Assembly (NCBI GenBank): GCA_020631735.1 | Contig: CM036170.1 | Coordinates: 72,431,737 to 72,495,736, forward strand | Source of the DNA: Saccharum officinarum | Lineage: Eukaryota; Streptophyta; Magnoliopsida; Poales; Poaceae | Reading direction: 5' to 3' | DNA length: 64,000 nucleotides | Part shown: piece after piece, positions 1-9,931 of the stretch | How positions within the stretch are numbered: the first letter of the stretch is position 1 | How the letters are laid out: each line of letters begins with the position of its first letter | Translations under genes and position numbers: made by a program | Notes under the pieces: generated by a model | Told to the model about the DNA's origin: nothing | Databases searched by the model: none | The model's input: only the letters and a program-made list of their open reading frames with translations

Positions 1-2290
1 TTCGAAGGTTGTCCTGTAAAGGCATCAAACTGAATCATAAATAGAGATATCCTTATCCGAATCACAATTTAAAGTTATTGTACAAGCCACCGTATCTAAG
101 ACATGAAGGGTGAGAATCTGGAGGATTTAAGTTTATGTTCTGCATAGTTTTTTAGCAAAAGAGGAACATGTGCGAGACTTCAAAGTTAGTTAAAATATAA
201 AATAATCATGCTTTAGGAAACAGCAGGAAATCAAGACAAAGCACTGCATCTGCGATAGTGCACAAAAGCCCAGCAGCTAATAGACAAGTCAGAAGGCATT
301 ATAATGTATGGATATGAATGATTTGTCATTGTTATCAGAAGAAGTTAAGCTGTTTGTATGACAATAGAAATAAGTTGTACATATGATTGCACAAGATACT
401 TAATTCATGGTGGATGCAAGCAGGAGCTCTCGGTCTGCAGAGCTTGGCGCACGCTTGAGCAGCTCTGGACCTCGATAAGTTGAATGTGTAACTTCACGAT
501 GTAAGCTTTCGTGTATGGCAGGCAGCGTTGCCGCAGTCTTGTAACATATAACTCTCTCCTTCTAATACAAAGATACGCACTCTCGTGCATATTCGCGAAA
601 AAAAAATCACGGTTCCAGAGAAAATAGTCAATTGAAAACACACTGCAGTTATAAATATATATCTAAATCATGACAATTTAACCCTTCATGCGACCATCTG
701 ATTAAATCATACTTCATCCCTCGGTCTGCATCACAGTTGGAACAGGTAACCCAACTGTATCTTTTTAACAGTGACTTCAAACTCTGATAATATCACCATT
801 CAGCTTATTGTCAGAACAGATGCTTCCAGGTGATTCAACTAATTTTTAATGATAGGACGTGGTTCAAAGAGAACACTCCTAGCACAAGAGAGAGTCTGAA
901 ACCCATAGCATAATTAAGGATTTTGCGGTAGGTCTGACCACAATACAGCTTGCTAAATTACTATAGCCATCTACAGTAGGTTCAGGCCAACATCTCTTGC
1001 TAAATTACTATAGAAAAATGGAGATAGTCCTATGAATCAAAATATTGCAAAGATGACCCTTCATATCAAATATACGGTTAACTGCACAACTGAGACCAAG
1101 GAAGATCACCATCTGTTCGATTCTTGACCAAATTACAGCTTGCTGAATTGCTATGGTCATCTACAATACTATGTGTTTAGGCAAAACATCTTTTGGGAGG
1201 CTACAAGCCTTCAGACACTGGCTGACTGGTATGGCAGTCTATTATACTCATGCACATATTATGAAGAATGTGTGATGAATCTAAATAATTCTAGGGTAAT
1301 CCATCACATCAAATTTAAGATCAACTTTACAACTGAGACTACAAAATTAAGTTCCTCCAGCGATTTCTGTAAGGTCATTAAACTAGTAATGCATCACTCA
1401 ACTCGTGTAATGATGTTTTAAGAGGCAACACTGCCACAGGCATCTTCCAAATTAATTAGCAGTTATCATTACTTAAAATGTAAAAGCAACTCAAACTGCA
1501 GGCCTAATCAATCATACAACCTGATAAGCTGGAATATGCTGCACCCAAACAAAAATATACTGTAGGATTGGATAAAACAACCTGGTGAACACAAATGGCA
1601 GTGTTCAATAACAATCAATTATTATCCACCAAACAAGTTTCTATCATCCTTCACTGGCCTGAAGAAGAACGTGTTTCTTCAGGAACATTTCACTTCGTCC
1701 CTTATTGGGAAGAACTCAGTTAATCAAAGACAAAAGAAAAGGAATTAAATTCTTAAGACACCCTGACATCAACAGTCAAGCAAAAGATTTTGGATTAGGC
1801 TGGCATGATGAGCAGAATCAACACCACCTGTAACACTGACATGCCTAATGCCACCCAGTTTTCGCAGATCTGGATAGGACACGACGAGGCAATAAACCCT
1901 CAAGTGGCAAAACTAATTGTGCTCTCAAAAAACACATGTTGCTACATTGGCACCATCACACCAATGGCATTCACAACAACAAGCTGTTGGTGTCCAGACC
2001 CTCAAAGCAACACACCTCACCAATTTCCCGTATACCTCAGTCTGGAACGCACCGCCCGGTGGTTGCTTGCCTCCGTACACCTCGCAAGTCTGATGCCCAC
2101 AGGCTCCGGTAACCGCGAGCAACAGGAGATTCATTACGCTAAGCACCCGGTTAAGGAGCACCGCGAGAGCAGATTAAGCGACACGACGGACGCACACGCC
2201 AACCAAGCAGTGCAAATTCTGGACCGTCCTCCTGATCTGGCAGCGCCGAATCCACCACACGAACAATCCTAAACGCGGGAGGGTTAGCAC
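1..2290. other. AT-rich non-coding DNA left of the first exon
   Basis: I see no convincing exon here on either strand. The short open frames have no recognisable domain. The stretch is AT-rich, as expected for an intron or intergenic DNA. It lies downstream of the minus-strand exon at 2425-2560, so it may be intron 1 of that gene. A diverged tandem duplication lies at about 935-1350. Confidence 0.4.
935..1350. repeat. Diverged tandem duplication, offset about 190 bp
   Basis: The segment starting near 936 (gaccacaatacagcttgc) recurs near 1126 (gaccaaattacagcttgc). Both copies continue with matching blocks: a 'ctatag/gtcatctacaata'-like block, and later 'catatcaaat...caactgagac' against 'cacatcaaat...caactgagac'. 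The second copy holds extra sequence. No open frame or terminal repeat is associated with it. This looks like an old local duplication in non-coding DNA. Confidence 0.55.
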
Positions 2291-2424
2291 GCATTACCGG
2301 GGGCCGCGGCGGCGAGGTTGCAGCGACGCAGGACACGAGAAGCGGGCGTGGCTAGGGACAGGCCAGGCGGACAGCACGCAGTGGGAGATGGTGGAGAGTT
2401 GGAGACAGGAGGATGTATGTATAC

Positions 2425-2560
2425 CTGCTGCAAGCCTGCGGGAGAAGGCGTCCCACCAGTCGCCGTCGAGGGGCTGCGGCACCGGCGGCGCCTGCGCCTG
2501 CGCCGGCAAGGCCCTCTCGGGCTTGCGCTTCCTCCGCTTCGCCCCCCTCAGCGACGCCAT
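2425..2560 (-). CDS. First coding exon of a HARBI1/ALP1-like protein gene (partial)
   Basis: Translation on the minus strand from the ATG at 2560-2558 gives about 45 residues: a basic KRRKRKPER patch followed by a Pro/Ala linker and GDWWDAFSRRLAA. The frame runs straight into a good splice donor (CAG|GTATAC, intron beginning at 2424). I chose this ATG over an in-frame one 14 codons upstream because the basic start MASLRGAKRRKR matches my recollection of plant HARBI1/ALP1-like proteins. Those are PIF/Harbinger-transposase-derived genes in which a DWWD-F-RR block precedes the DDE nuclease domain. No nuclease domain is present to the left in the window, so the remaining exons would lie beyond position 1. 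The family assignment rests on this short N-terminal exon and recall, not on a search. The exon itself (start, basic patch, donor) is better supported than the name. Confidence 0.45.
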
Positions 2561-2639
2561 GACGAGCGCAACGCCGGAGAGATCAAGAGAACTAGTAGAC
2601 AAGAGGCGCTACCAAAGCGACTTGGCCTCGAAAAGACCC

Positions 2640-3215
2640 TGCTGTTCAGTGCCTAAATAGAGTTACCAACTAGTAGTGCCGCCGTCGCCGGTTGGCTATG
2701 CAGCGCTCCTATTGCCCTGTGGCATGCAGGAAGGCAGGTTAGCCTGTTCGGCCTGGCCATTTGCCATGTCAACAGACCTAGGCTCTCCTTCCGATTCGGG
2801 CTATCCGCATCGCACCACTCTCTAAACGTATCTCTAAAAAAATATTCTGTCTTAGTCATCAATAATTCTCACCTCTATACCAACTCCTTCCGCACCCATA
2901 TTTACTTTATATCATACTCTATATCAACAACCATCTCATATCCTCTCTCCTCTATCTCTTTCTCTCTCCTCCTCTTTTACAGGCGCGCACAAGCGATCGG
3001 TACCTGTAGCGCGTTACTGTAGTAAACGCTACTGTAGTGTTTGCTATAGCGTAGCGCGGTGCAGCTCGTTCATCGCTTTATTTAACGTACAGTCAGGTTT
3101 ACCGATCTGCGCTGCGGATAGCCTCACTCTGTTCCTGTATCACCCTCTGCTATACTACCCCTCGGTCCAAAAATATGCACCTCTAACTACAGTAATTACA
3201 ACCCGTTTGCTAAAT
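2640..3215. other. Intergenic DNA between the HARBI1-like exon and LINE-A
   Basis: This holds the probable promoter and 5' UTR of the minus-strand exon next to it, then pyrimidine-rich sequence (about 2900-2980). A short repetitive patch at 3000-3060 has the motif ctactgtagt twice and a small inverted repeat. No gene is seen. Confidence 0.4.
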
Positions 3216-3228
3216 AGTAGTTTCATCG
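3216..3228 (+). repeat. Left target-site duplication of LINE-A (13 bp)
   Basis: The sequence agtagtttcatcg at 3216-3228 recurs exactly at 9001-9013, immediately after the poly(A) tail of the LINE. A perfect 13-bp direct repeat bracketing a 5.77-kb element with a 3' A-tract is the standard signature of target-primed reverse transcription. Confidence 0.9.
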
Positions 3229-3448
3229 TCTCTGGTTGACCGAACACCGCTAAGGCGTTCTGGCGGCTCGGAGAAGAGTCCCGAACACTAGGCTCGTTCT
3301 AGCGTTTCGGCTTGGTTTAGTTCTCAATCGAACCTACAATCCATCGATTTTCCTTGTCCTGTCCACAGATCTGCTAGTCCATTGCGTTCCTCTCCCTGTC
3401 TCAGGTCTTTTCTTCCTTTTTCTCTTCTCTCTGGAGCTAGGAGCACTG

Positions 3449-4710
3449 ATGGTTCGGGGGCGTCATGGTGACGGGGATGGTCTGGCGGGTCTTATGAAAG
3501 GCCTCAAGCTGACAGAGGAGGAGAAATGTGGGGTAAGAGTGGCTTGGAGGAAGGAAGAGGAGGATGCAACACAGGTGCCGCAAGCTGTGGGAAAGCTATT
3601 CTCTAGAAGACCAGGAAACATTGAAGGCATGGTGCAAACTTTGGGTAAGATTTGGTGCCCATCGAAGGGGATTAGTTGCAAGGATATTGGAGATAATTTG
3701 TTCTTGTTCTCATTCTTGCAACCAGGTGGGAAAAAACGCGCTGTAACTGAAGGCCGTGGGAATTTGGTGGAGATTTGCTATTAGTGGTGGACTTTGATGG
3801 ATCAAAACGCCTAAAAGATATCGAGTTTAATTTTGTCCCTATGTGGATCCGAGTTTTTGATTTGCCATTGAGGATGATGAATGAAGCAACAGGGAAGGCA
3901 ATTGGGGACAAGGTGGGGAAGGCTTTGGAGGTAGATTCAGATGTTAATGGTTCAGCTGTTGGAGGCTACCTTCGAGTGAAAGTTCGACTGGATGTCCGAA
4001 AGCCATTGCTGAGGGGTGTTTTTTTGGAGAAAGAAGATGGGGAGAGAGGCGATTGGTGTCCAATTCAATATGAATTTCTTCCCAATTTCTGTTACAAGTG
4101 TGGTATATTGGGGCATGTGGATAGAGAATGCGATGTGAATATGGGCAAGGAGGAGAAGCAACAATATGGAGATTGGCTGCGAGCAAGCCCAGCACGGAGG
4201 AAAATGTCAGGAGACTCAAGATCGTGGAGGTTTGGAGGTAGCAGCTCAGGCAGAGGCCGTCAACAACATAGTCCAGAGAAATTGGAACATAAATCTGGGA
4301 AAGAGCTAATCCAACAAAATACCAGTTCCCAGAAGGAATCATGTCAGCACTTGTTAGAACCGCAAGATGATGGTACTAGCCTTCTGAAGGTGCAAGATAC
4401 GGAGCAGAATGTGTTGAAAAGTGGTACGGAGGAAAATCTGGAGGAACTAAAGCGGGATGTGCTACAAAAGGAGGCTGTAGCAGAAGGAAAAGGAAGGGAA
4501 GATGAGGGTAATCTCCTCTTGTCGCAAGGAGAAGTTGATGAAATAGAGAAGGAGATGGATATTGATTCAAATTTGCAGTTGTCTGCGACAACTGAAATAG
4601 ATAATGATGGTATAATGAAGAGGCAGGGGGATATTGAAATGAAGTTGCGCACCTTTAGGAGAATTCCCCGTCCATATAACGAGGTTGTAAGTGAGACAAA
4701 GTGTCAATAG
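3449..4710 (+). pseudogene. LINE-A ORF1: DUF4283/zinc-knuckle nucleic-acid-binding protein, one frameshift
   Basis: The product would be the LINE RNA-binding protein. Reading starts at ATG 3449 (MVRGRHGDGDGLAGLMKGL). A DUF4283-type region follows (KLFSRRPGNIEGM, LGKIWCPSKG, DNLFLFSFLQPGGKKRA). Near 3756 the frame breaks by a single base, and the homology resumes in another frame from about 3775 (LLVVDFDGSKR, PMWIRVFDLPL, IGDKVG). A zinc knuckle follows (CYKCGILGHVDREC, about 4092-4133). The rest is an acidic, Ser/Gln-rich tail of about 190 residues ending at the stop at 4710. Apart from the one indel the protein is complete. Confidence 0.85.
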
Positions 4711-4855
4711 AAAAGAAGAGGGCTCTCGACATTGAAAATTTGGAGGTGAAGGATGACCAAAAGAGGCTGACAACCAGTCTGATAGGGGATGATGATGATG
4801 AAACAGATGATGATGAATTGAAGGCGGGACTGCCTAGCCGATCCCGCCTGGAAAA

Positions 4856-7800
4856 ATGAAGCTAATCGCATGGAACTACCGGGGATTGGGGAATGGCCCG
4901 GCAGTTCGAGGTCTTCTGGATGTCCAGAAGACGGAGGCCCAAGATGTGCTATTCTTATCAGAGACTAAGCATGACAGCAAGTGGATAGAGTGGTGGAGGT
5001 GGAAACTTGGTATGTCAAACCTGATAGTCAAGGACAATATGGGTATGAGTGGGGTCTAGCTCTGTTTTGGAAGAATGATATAAATCTAACTCTTAAAAGC
5101 CTTTCAGAGCACCATATTGATACAATAATAAGGGAAGAAGATGGTTTTGAATGGCGATTTATAGGGATTTATGGAGAATCCAGGAGCGAGGAGAAGGAGA
5201 ATACATGGAAACTATTGCGGGAACTGAAAGAGAAATTTGACATGCCATGGTTATGTTGTGGTGATTTCAACGAAATTCTTTTTAATTATGAGAAGGAGGG
5301 TGGCTCTCCAAGGGCTGAGAGATGCATGGAAAATTTTCGACGAGCCCTGGAGGATTGTGAGCTATTCGATCTTGGCTTTGTGGGGGATGCTTTCACTTGG
5401 AGAAATCACCACGACTTAGCCACCAGCTACACGAAGGAGAGGCTTGACAGGGCAGTGGCTAATGGAGCTTGGAGAGCAAAATTCCCACTTGTGAGAGTAA
5501 TAAATGGGGATCCAAGGCACTCGAACCATCGTCCAATTATTATAAATACGGTGGAGAGAGCATCTAGGAGCTTCAGTCAGCCAATGGATGTCTTGCACAA
5601 ATTTGAAGCTCGTTGGCTAGAAGAGGAAGACTGTAAAGCTCGGGTTGAGGAGGCGTGGTTGGGTGCGATGGAAGGAGGAGATGTGTGCATGATGGAAGTA
5701 CAGAGGAGAATGCTGAATGAGTTGTGGGTATGGGATAGGGAGGTTTTGGAGGAATTAGAGAGAAGAATTAAGAATGTAAGGCGGGAGTTAGAGAGATGCA
5801 GGAGGAGGTGCATTACCCAAGAACATATGAACCGGGAACATATCCTGCGGTATAAGCTTGAGCGCCTCTAGGATCAACTTCATGTTTACTGGAAGCAACG
5901 AGCTCATACCGCCTGGTTGACAAAGGGGGACTGGAACACAAAATTTTTTCATGCTTATGCATCGGAAAGGAGAAGGAAGAATCATATAAGGAGGTTGCAG
6001 GACGATGGATGTGGGGTGGTGGAAGGGAGTCACCTAAAGCAATTTATTGCCAACCAATATCACCGTTTATTTTTATCCCATGCAGGTGACCATGAAAATG
6101 AAGTTCTACAGCAAGTTCAACGATGAGTAACTTCAGAAATGAATGAGGCATTGATGGCACCGTTCACAGGTGATGAGGTTTGGAATGCTCTACAGAGTAT
6201 TGGGGACCTAAAAGCTCCGGGTGCTGATGGGATGCCGTCAATTTTTTACAAATATTTTTGGCATCTATTGGGCGAGAAGGTGAAGAAGGAGGTCCTTGAT
6301 GTCCTTAATGGTGGTGATATGCCGCCAGGTTGGAACGACACAGTGATTGTGCTCATCCCAAAAGTTAAGCAGCCGAAAAAATTAAAATATCTAAGACCTA
6401 TTAGCCTGTGTAATGTTTTATATAAACTTATTTCAAAAGTTTTGGCTAATAGGTTGAAGAATGTCCTGCCTGAAATCATTTCCCCTTCACAAAGTGCCTT
6501 TGTGCCGGGCCGCTTAATTACCGATAATGTTTTGTTAGCCTATGAGCTTACTCATCATTTAAACAAAAAAAGGAAAGGGGCAAGTGGCCTGGCTGCTATA
6601 AAGCTCGACATGAGTAAAGCATACGATAGAATTGAGTGGCCATTTTTAAAGAAAATGATGCAAAGATTGGGCTTCCAAGAGAGTTGGGTTAATTTGATTA
6701 TGAAATGGGTTACAACAGTTTCATATCGAATAAAGGTGAATGGTGAGTACACTGACAGTTTTCCCCCAACGGGGTTTGCGTCAGGGCGATCCATTGTCAC
6801 CTTATCTCTTCATATTGTGTGCGGAAGGTTTGTCAGCTTTACTGCAAAAGGCTGAAGCTGAAGGAAAGATTGAGGGGATCTGTGTCTGTAGAGGAGCTCC
6901 AAGGGTCAATCATTTATTTTTCGCGGATGACTCCCTAATCCTTATGAGAGCCAGGTGTGCTGATGCCCATGTGCTCAAGCATATTCTGCATATATATGAG
7001 CAGGCTTCCGGTCAAGTAATAAATAAGGAAAAGTCCTCTATCCTGTTTAGTCCGAATACCAGTGATCACATTCGGCAACAAGTGCGGACAATCCTATCAA
7101 TTAGCCAAGAAGCGATGAATGAGAGATATTTGGGGCTTCCTGTATCTGTAGGTAAATCAAGAAAGAGGACTTTTGAGTATATTAAGCAGAAGATTTGGGC
7201 TCGCATTCAAGGTTGGAAGGAGAGGTTGTTGTCCAAGGCAGGAAAGGAAATTATAGTGAAAGCAGTGGCACAAGCTATACCGACATATGTGATGTCTTGC
7301 TTTGACTTAACAAAGGGACTCTGTGATGAACTGAGCTCTATAATTGGTCGATACTGGTGGAGCCAGCAAGATAAAGAGAATAAAATTCATTGGCTGAGCT
7401 GGGACAAGTTAACGAGATCAAAGAAACAAGGTGGTCTAGGCTTTCGAGATCTCCATTTATTTAATAAGGCGATGCTTGCTCGACAGGCGTGGCGGCTCTT
7501 GACTAGTCCGGATACACTTTGTGGCCAAAGTACTTAAGGCAAAATATTTTCCAAACTCGAGTATCCTGCAGTGTTCGGCAAAAGGAGGGATTTCATATTC
7601 ATGGCGTAGCATTCTGCAGGGTGTTCACCTACTTAAGGATGGCATAATTTGGCGGGTGGGAAATGGGAAGAATATTAATATTTGGACTGATCCATGGTTA
7701 CCTCGAGGGAGTACAAGAAGACCAATGACACCACATGGTTCATCAATCCTAACATGTGTTTCAGATCTGATCCATCCAACTATAGGGACATGGGATGAGC

Positions 7801-8973
7801 AACTGGTAATGGATACTTTCTGGCCTGAAGATGCTAAGGTAATTCTCACAATTCCGATTGATGTTGATATGGATGATTGGCCGACTTGGCACTTTGATCC
7901 AAAGGGAGTATTTTCTGTTAAGTCGGCATATAAGCTTGCTGTGCGTAATCGAGACCAACATTCAGGGAGGGATGCCTCATCATCAGGCTCAAGTGATGGA
8001 GAAGAATTCAAATGGCACAAAATTTGACAACTAAAATTTCCAAATAAAGTCAACATGTTTATTTGGTGTATGGCCCATAACTCTCTTCCAGTAAGACGGA
8101 ATTTGGCCAGAAGAGGCATCAAAACTGAAACTGTGTCCTATATGCTACCGGCTTGATGAAAATTGTGGACACCTTTTCTTTAAATGTAAAAGGGCTAGGG
8201 AATGTTGGCGCACCATGAACCTGGAGCATGTTCGAATTGAATTGGAATCTTGTGCATCAGGGCAGGAAACTGTTTTGAAGATTCTGAAATTGGAACAGCA
8301 AGAGAAAGGTAATCATATGGCTTTGGCGTTGGTGGTCGGCGCGTAATAAGGCTAATGCTGGAGGAAGGATGGCAACTACTGATGATATATGTAATTCTAT
8401 CACTTTTTTCTGGTGGAGTTTGCAAAGCTAGCCAATCATTGTAGTTCAGATGCACAAGTTTCAGTCCCTAAATGGAAGCCTCCTCCGATGGGATTTTACA
8501 AAATTAATGTGGATGCCTCTTTTCATGCTTCTACAAATCAAGCAGGATGGGGCTTCGTGGCTCGTGATCAGGAAGGGAGATTTTTAGAAGGAGGAGCAGG
8601 GAGCATTTCTAGAGTTGCCAATGCTTTACATGCAGAAACGTTGGGGATCTTGAGGAGCCTGGAGCGAGTTGCCGATTTGGGAATGACAAGAATCATAATA
8701 GAGACTGATGTTACAACTGTTGGTAAGGCAATCACATCTACAGAGCTAGATAGGAGCATCTATGGGTGTTTGTTTAGACAAATACGTGAGCTTATGATGT
8801 CACATTTTGTTCAATGTCGTGTGGCTGTATGCCCAAGAGCATGTAATAGTGTTGCTGATAGTTTAGCTAGCTATGGGTGTACTTTGAATCAAGGTTCATG
8901 TATATTTATGAGACATGCTCCAGACTTTATATTGCCTTTGGTTTCTGGCGATCAGCCTGAAACCAGGGATTAA
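4856..8973 (+). pseudogene. LINE-A ORF2: endonuclease - reverse transcriptase - RNase H, multiply broken
   Basis: Visible in order: an AP-endonuclease start (MKLIAWNYRGLGNGPAV, then FLSETK) with a one-base shift near 5053; the catalytic GDFNE (about 5260) and S-N-HRP (about 5520) motifs; an in-frame TAG at 5869 and TGA at 6124; RT motifs LKAPGADGMPSIFY (about 6210), PISLCN, SAFVPGR and KLDMSKAYDRIEW; a shift near 6770; LRQGDPLSPYLF; the catalytic FADD (about 6920); another shift near 7520; a zf-RVT-type region with a TGA near 8025 and further shifts near 8130-8350; and a clean C-terminal RNase H (8413-8973) with NVDAS, HAET and ETD supplying the catalytic Asp/Glu/Asp. At least four shifts and three stops mean no protein is made. 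Confidence 0.88.
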
Positions 8974-9000
8974 TGGAAGTTTTCTTCCCTTTAAAAAAAA

Positions 9001-9013
9001 AGTAGTTTCATCG
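9001..9013 (+). repeat. Right target-site duplication of LINE-A
   Basis: Exact copy of the 13 bp at 3216-3228, directly following the poly(A) end of the LINE. Confidence 0.9.
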
Positions 9014-9109
9014 GTTCCTAGTCATTTTATATAAAAATTACACGGTCATTCCTTGTAGGAATGGTTCCTGGTCACTATTGCAGGACAACCGAACGCAGCC
9101 TAAACGGGA

Positions 9110-9300
9110 CCTAAGTCAAACTATCTTCAATTTAGCTATTTTTATAAAAATATAAAACTATCTATGATGTCACATAGTATTATTAAATTCATCATGAAAA
9201 ATATTTTTTTATAGTATTACTATTTGAGATTCTACTTGTTAACATTATTTTTTAGTGATATTTAGAATAGTTTGACTTAGACAAAGTACACTCTTTTTGG
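9110..9300. mobile_element. Degraded Stowaway-like MITE
   Basis: The left arm (ctaagtcaaactatcttc, near 9110) and right arm (tagaatagtttgacttag, near 9268) are inverted copies. The AT-rich core carries the motif 'aattcatcatgaaaaatat'. This layout resembles the common Tc1/Mariner-derived Stowaway elements of grasses, whose ends read ctccctccgtcccaaa. Here the outer termini are eroded (ctttttggatggagagaa near 9300), so exact ends and TA duplications are not assigned. It lies about 100 bp beyond the LINE-A insertion. Confidence 0.5.
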
Positions 9301-9524
9301 ATGGAGAGAATAAGTGTGTATATTATCAATCCATCATTTTATGTTTTGTGTGGGGATGCAGGGGATGAGAGATAGCATGCAATGCAAATAGGTAGATGCG
9401 TTTGGAAACCGCATAAATGAAACTGCTTTTATACCTATCTATGGATTGTGCTCTACCTTTATTAAGGCATCCGTATGGTATACAATCTCCTCCAACCTTA
9501 AGGTGGGTCCCCACTAAGGTACTC

Positions 9525-9665
9525 CCTCAGTCCTCAAATAAATGTCATGATCATTTCCCAATAAGCTAAATATTTTTAACTTTAACCAAATATATATATA
9601 ATATTAATATTTATGGTATATAATTAGTATTGTTAGATGAGTTAATAAATGTCATGATCCATTCA
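9525..9665. mobile_element. Fragment of a second Stowaway-like MITE
   Basis: The terminus ctccctcagtcctcaaataa near 9526 matches the typical Stowaway end, followed by AT-rich sequence. The motif aataaatgtcatgatc occurs at about 9538 and again near 9645. No matching opposite terminus is clear, so this is a truncated or heavily diverged copy. Confidence 0.4.
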
Positions 9666-9749
9666 TGAAATAAAACATTTTTCTTTCTATTTATCAAGTG
9701 TGTGTCGTTCTTTGTCTCCTTTGGTATCCATCGCCGTAGTGTCCCCCAC

Positions 9750-9923
9750 CAGGGGCGGAGACTAGTTTAGAGTAAAGTGGGCCATGGCCCCTCCTAACCT
9801 AAAAAGTTTATTAAAAGAACACTTGATTCCACCACTTAAATGTTGATGAATTGCTAATCTAGCCCCCTCTCTACTTCAAGTTTGATTGCCCCCCTCCCGG
9901 ATTTACTTCAAGCTCCGCCGTTG
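9750..9923. mobile_element. hAT-type MITE, 174 bp
   Basis: The ends caggggcggag and ctccgccgttg form a short terminal inverted repeat. They are flanked by 8-bp near-identical direct repeats, tcccccac (9742-9749) and ttccccac (9924-9931), with one mismatch. An 8-bp duplication with CAGGGGCGG-like ends indicates a non-autonomous hAT element. It contains no coding capacity. Confidence 0.7.
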
Positions 9924-9931
9924 TTCCCCAC

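Larger units (their letters stand above)
3229..9000 (+). mobile_element. LINE-A: full-length, degenerate L1-type retrotransposon
   Basis: The element is 5,772 bp, bounded by 13-bp direct repeats (3216-3228 and 9001-9013), and ends in a short A-tract (about 8993-9000). It has about 220 bp of 5' UTR, then ORF1 (nucleic-acid-binding domain plus CCHC knuckle, 3449-4710), then ORF2 (AP endonuclease, reverse transcriptase, zf-RVT region and RNase H, 4856-8973). The order EN-RT-RNase H is that of plant L1 elements with a C-terminal RNase H. Both ORFs are broken by frameshifts and stops, so this copy is inactive. The perfect duplication beside broken ORFs suggests moderate age, or arrival as an already defective copy. 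Confidence 0.92.

Noticed and set aside
1805..2272. 155-codon plus-strand ORF
   Set aside because: No domain, no clear promoter, and overlapping frames on the other strand look just as plausible. The flanking exon on the minus strand is better supported.
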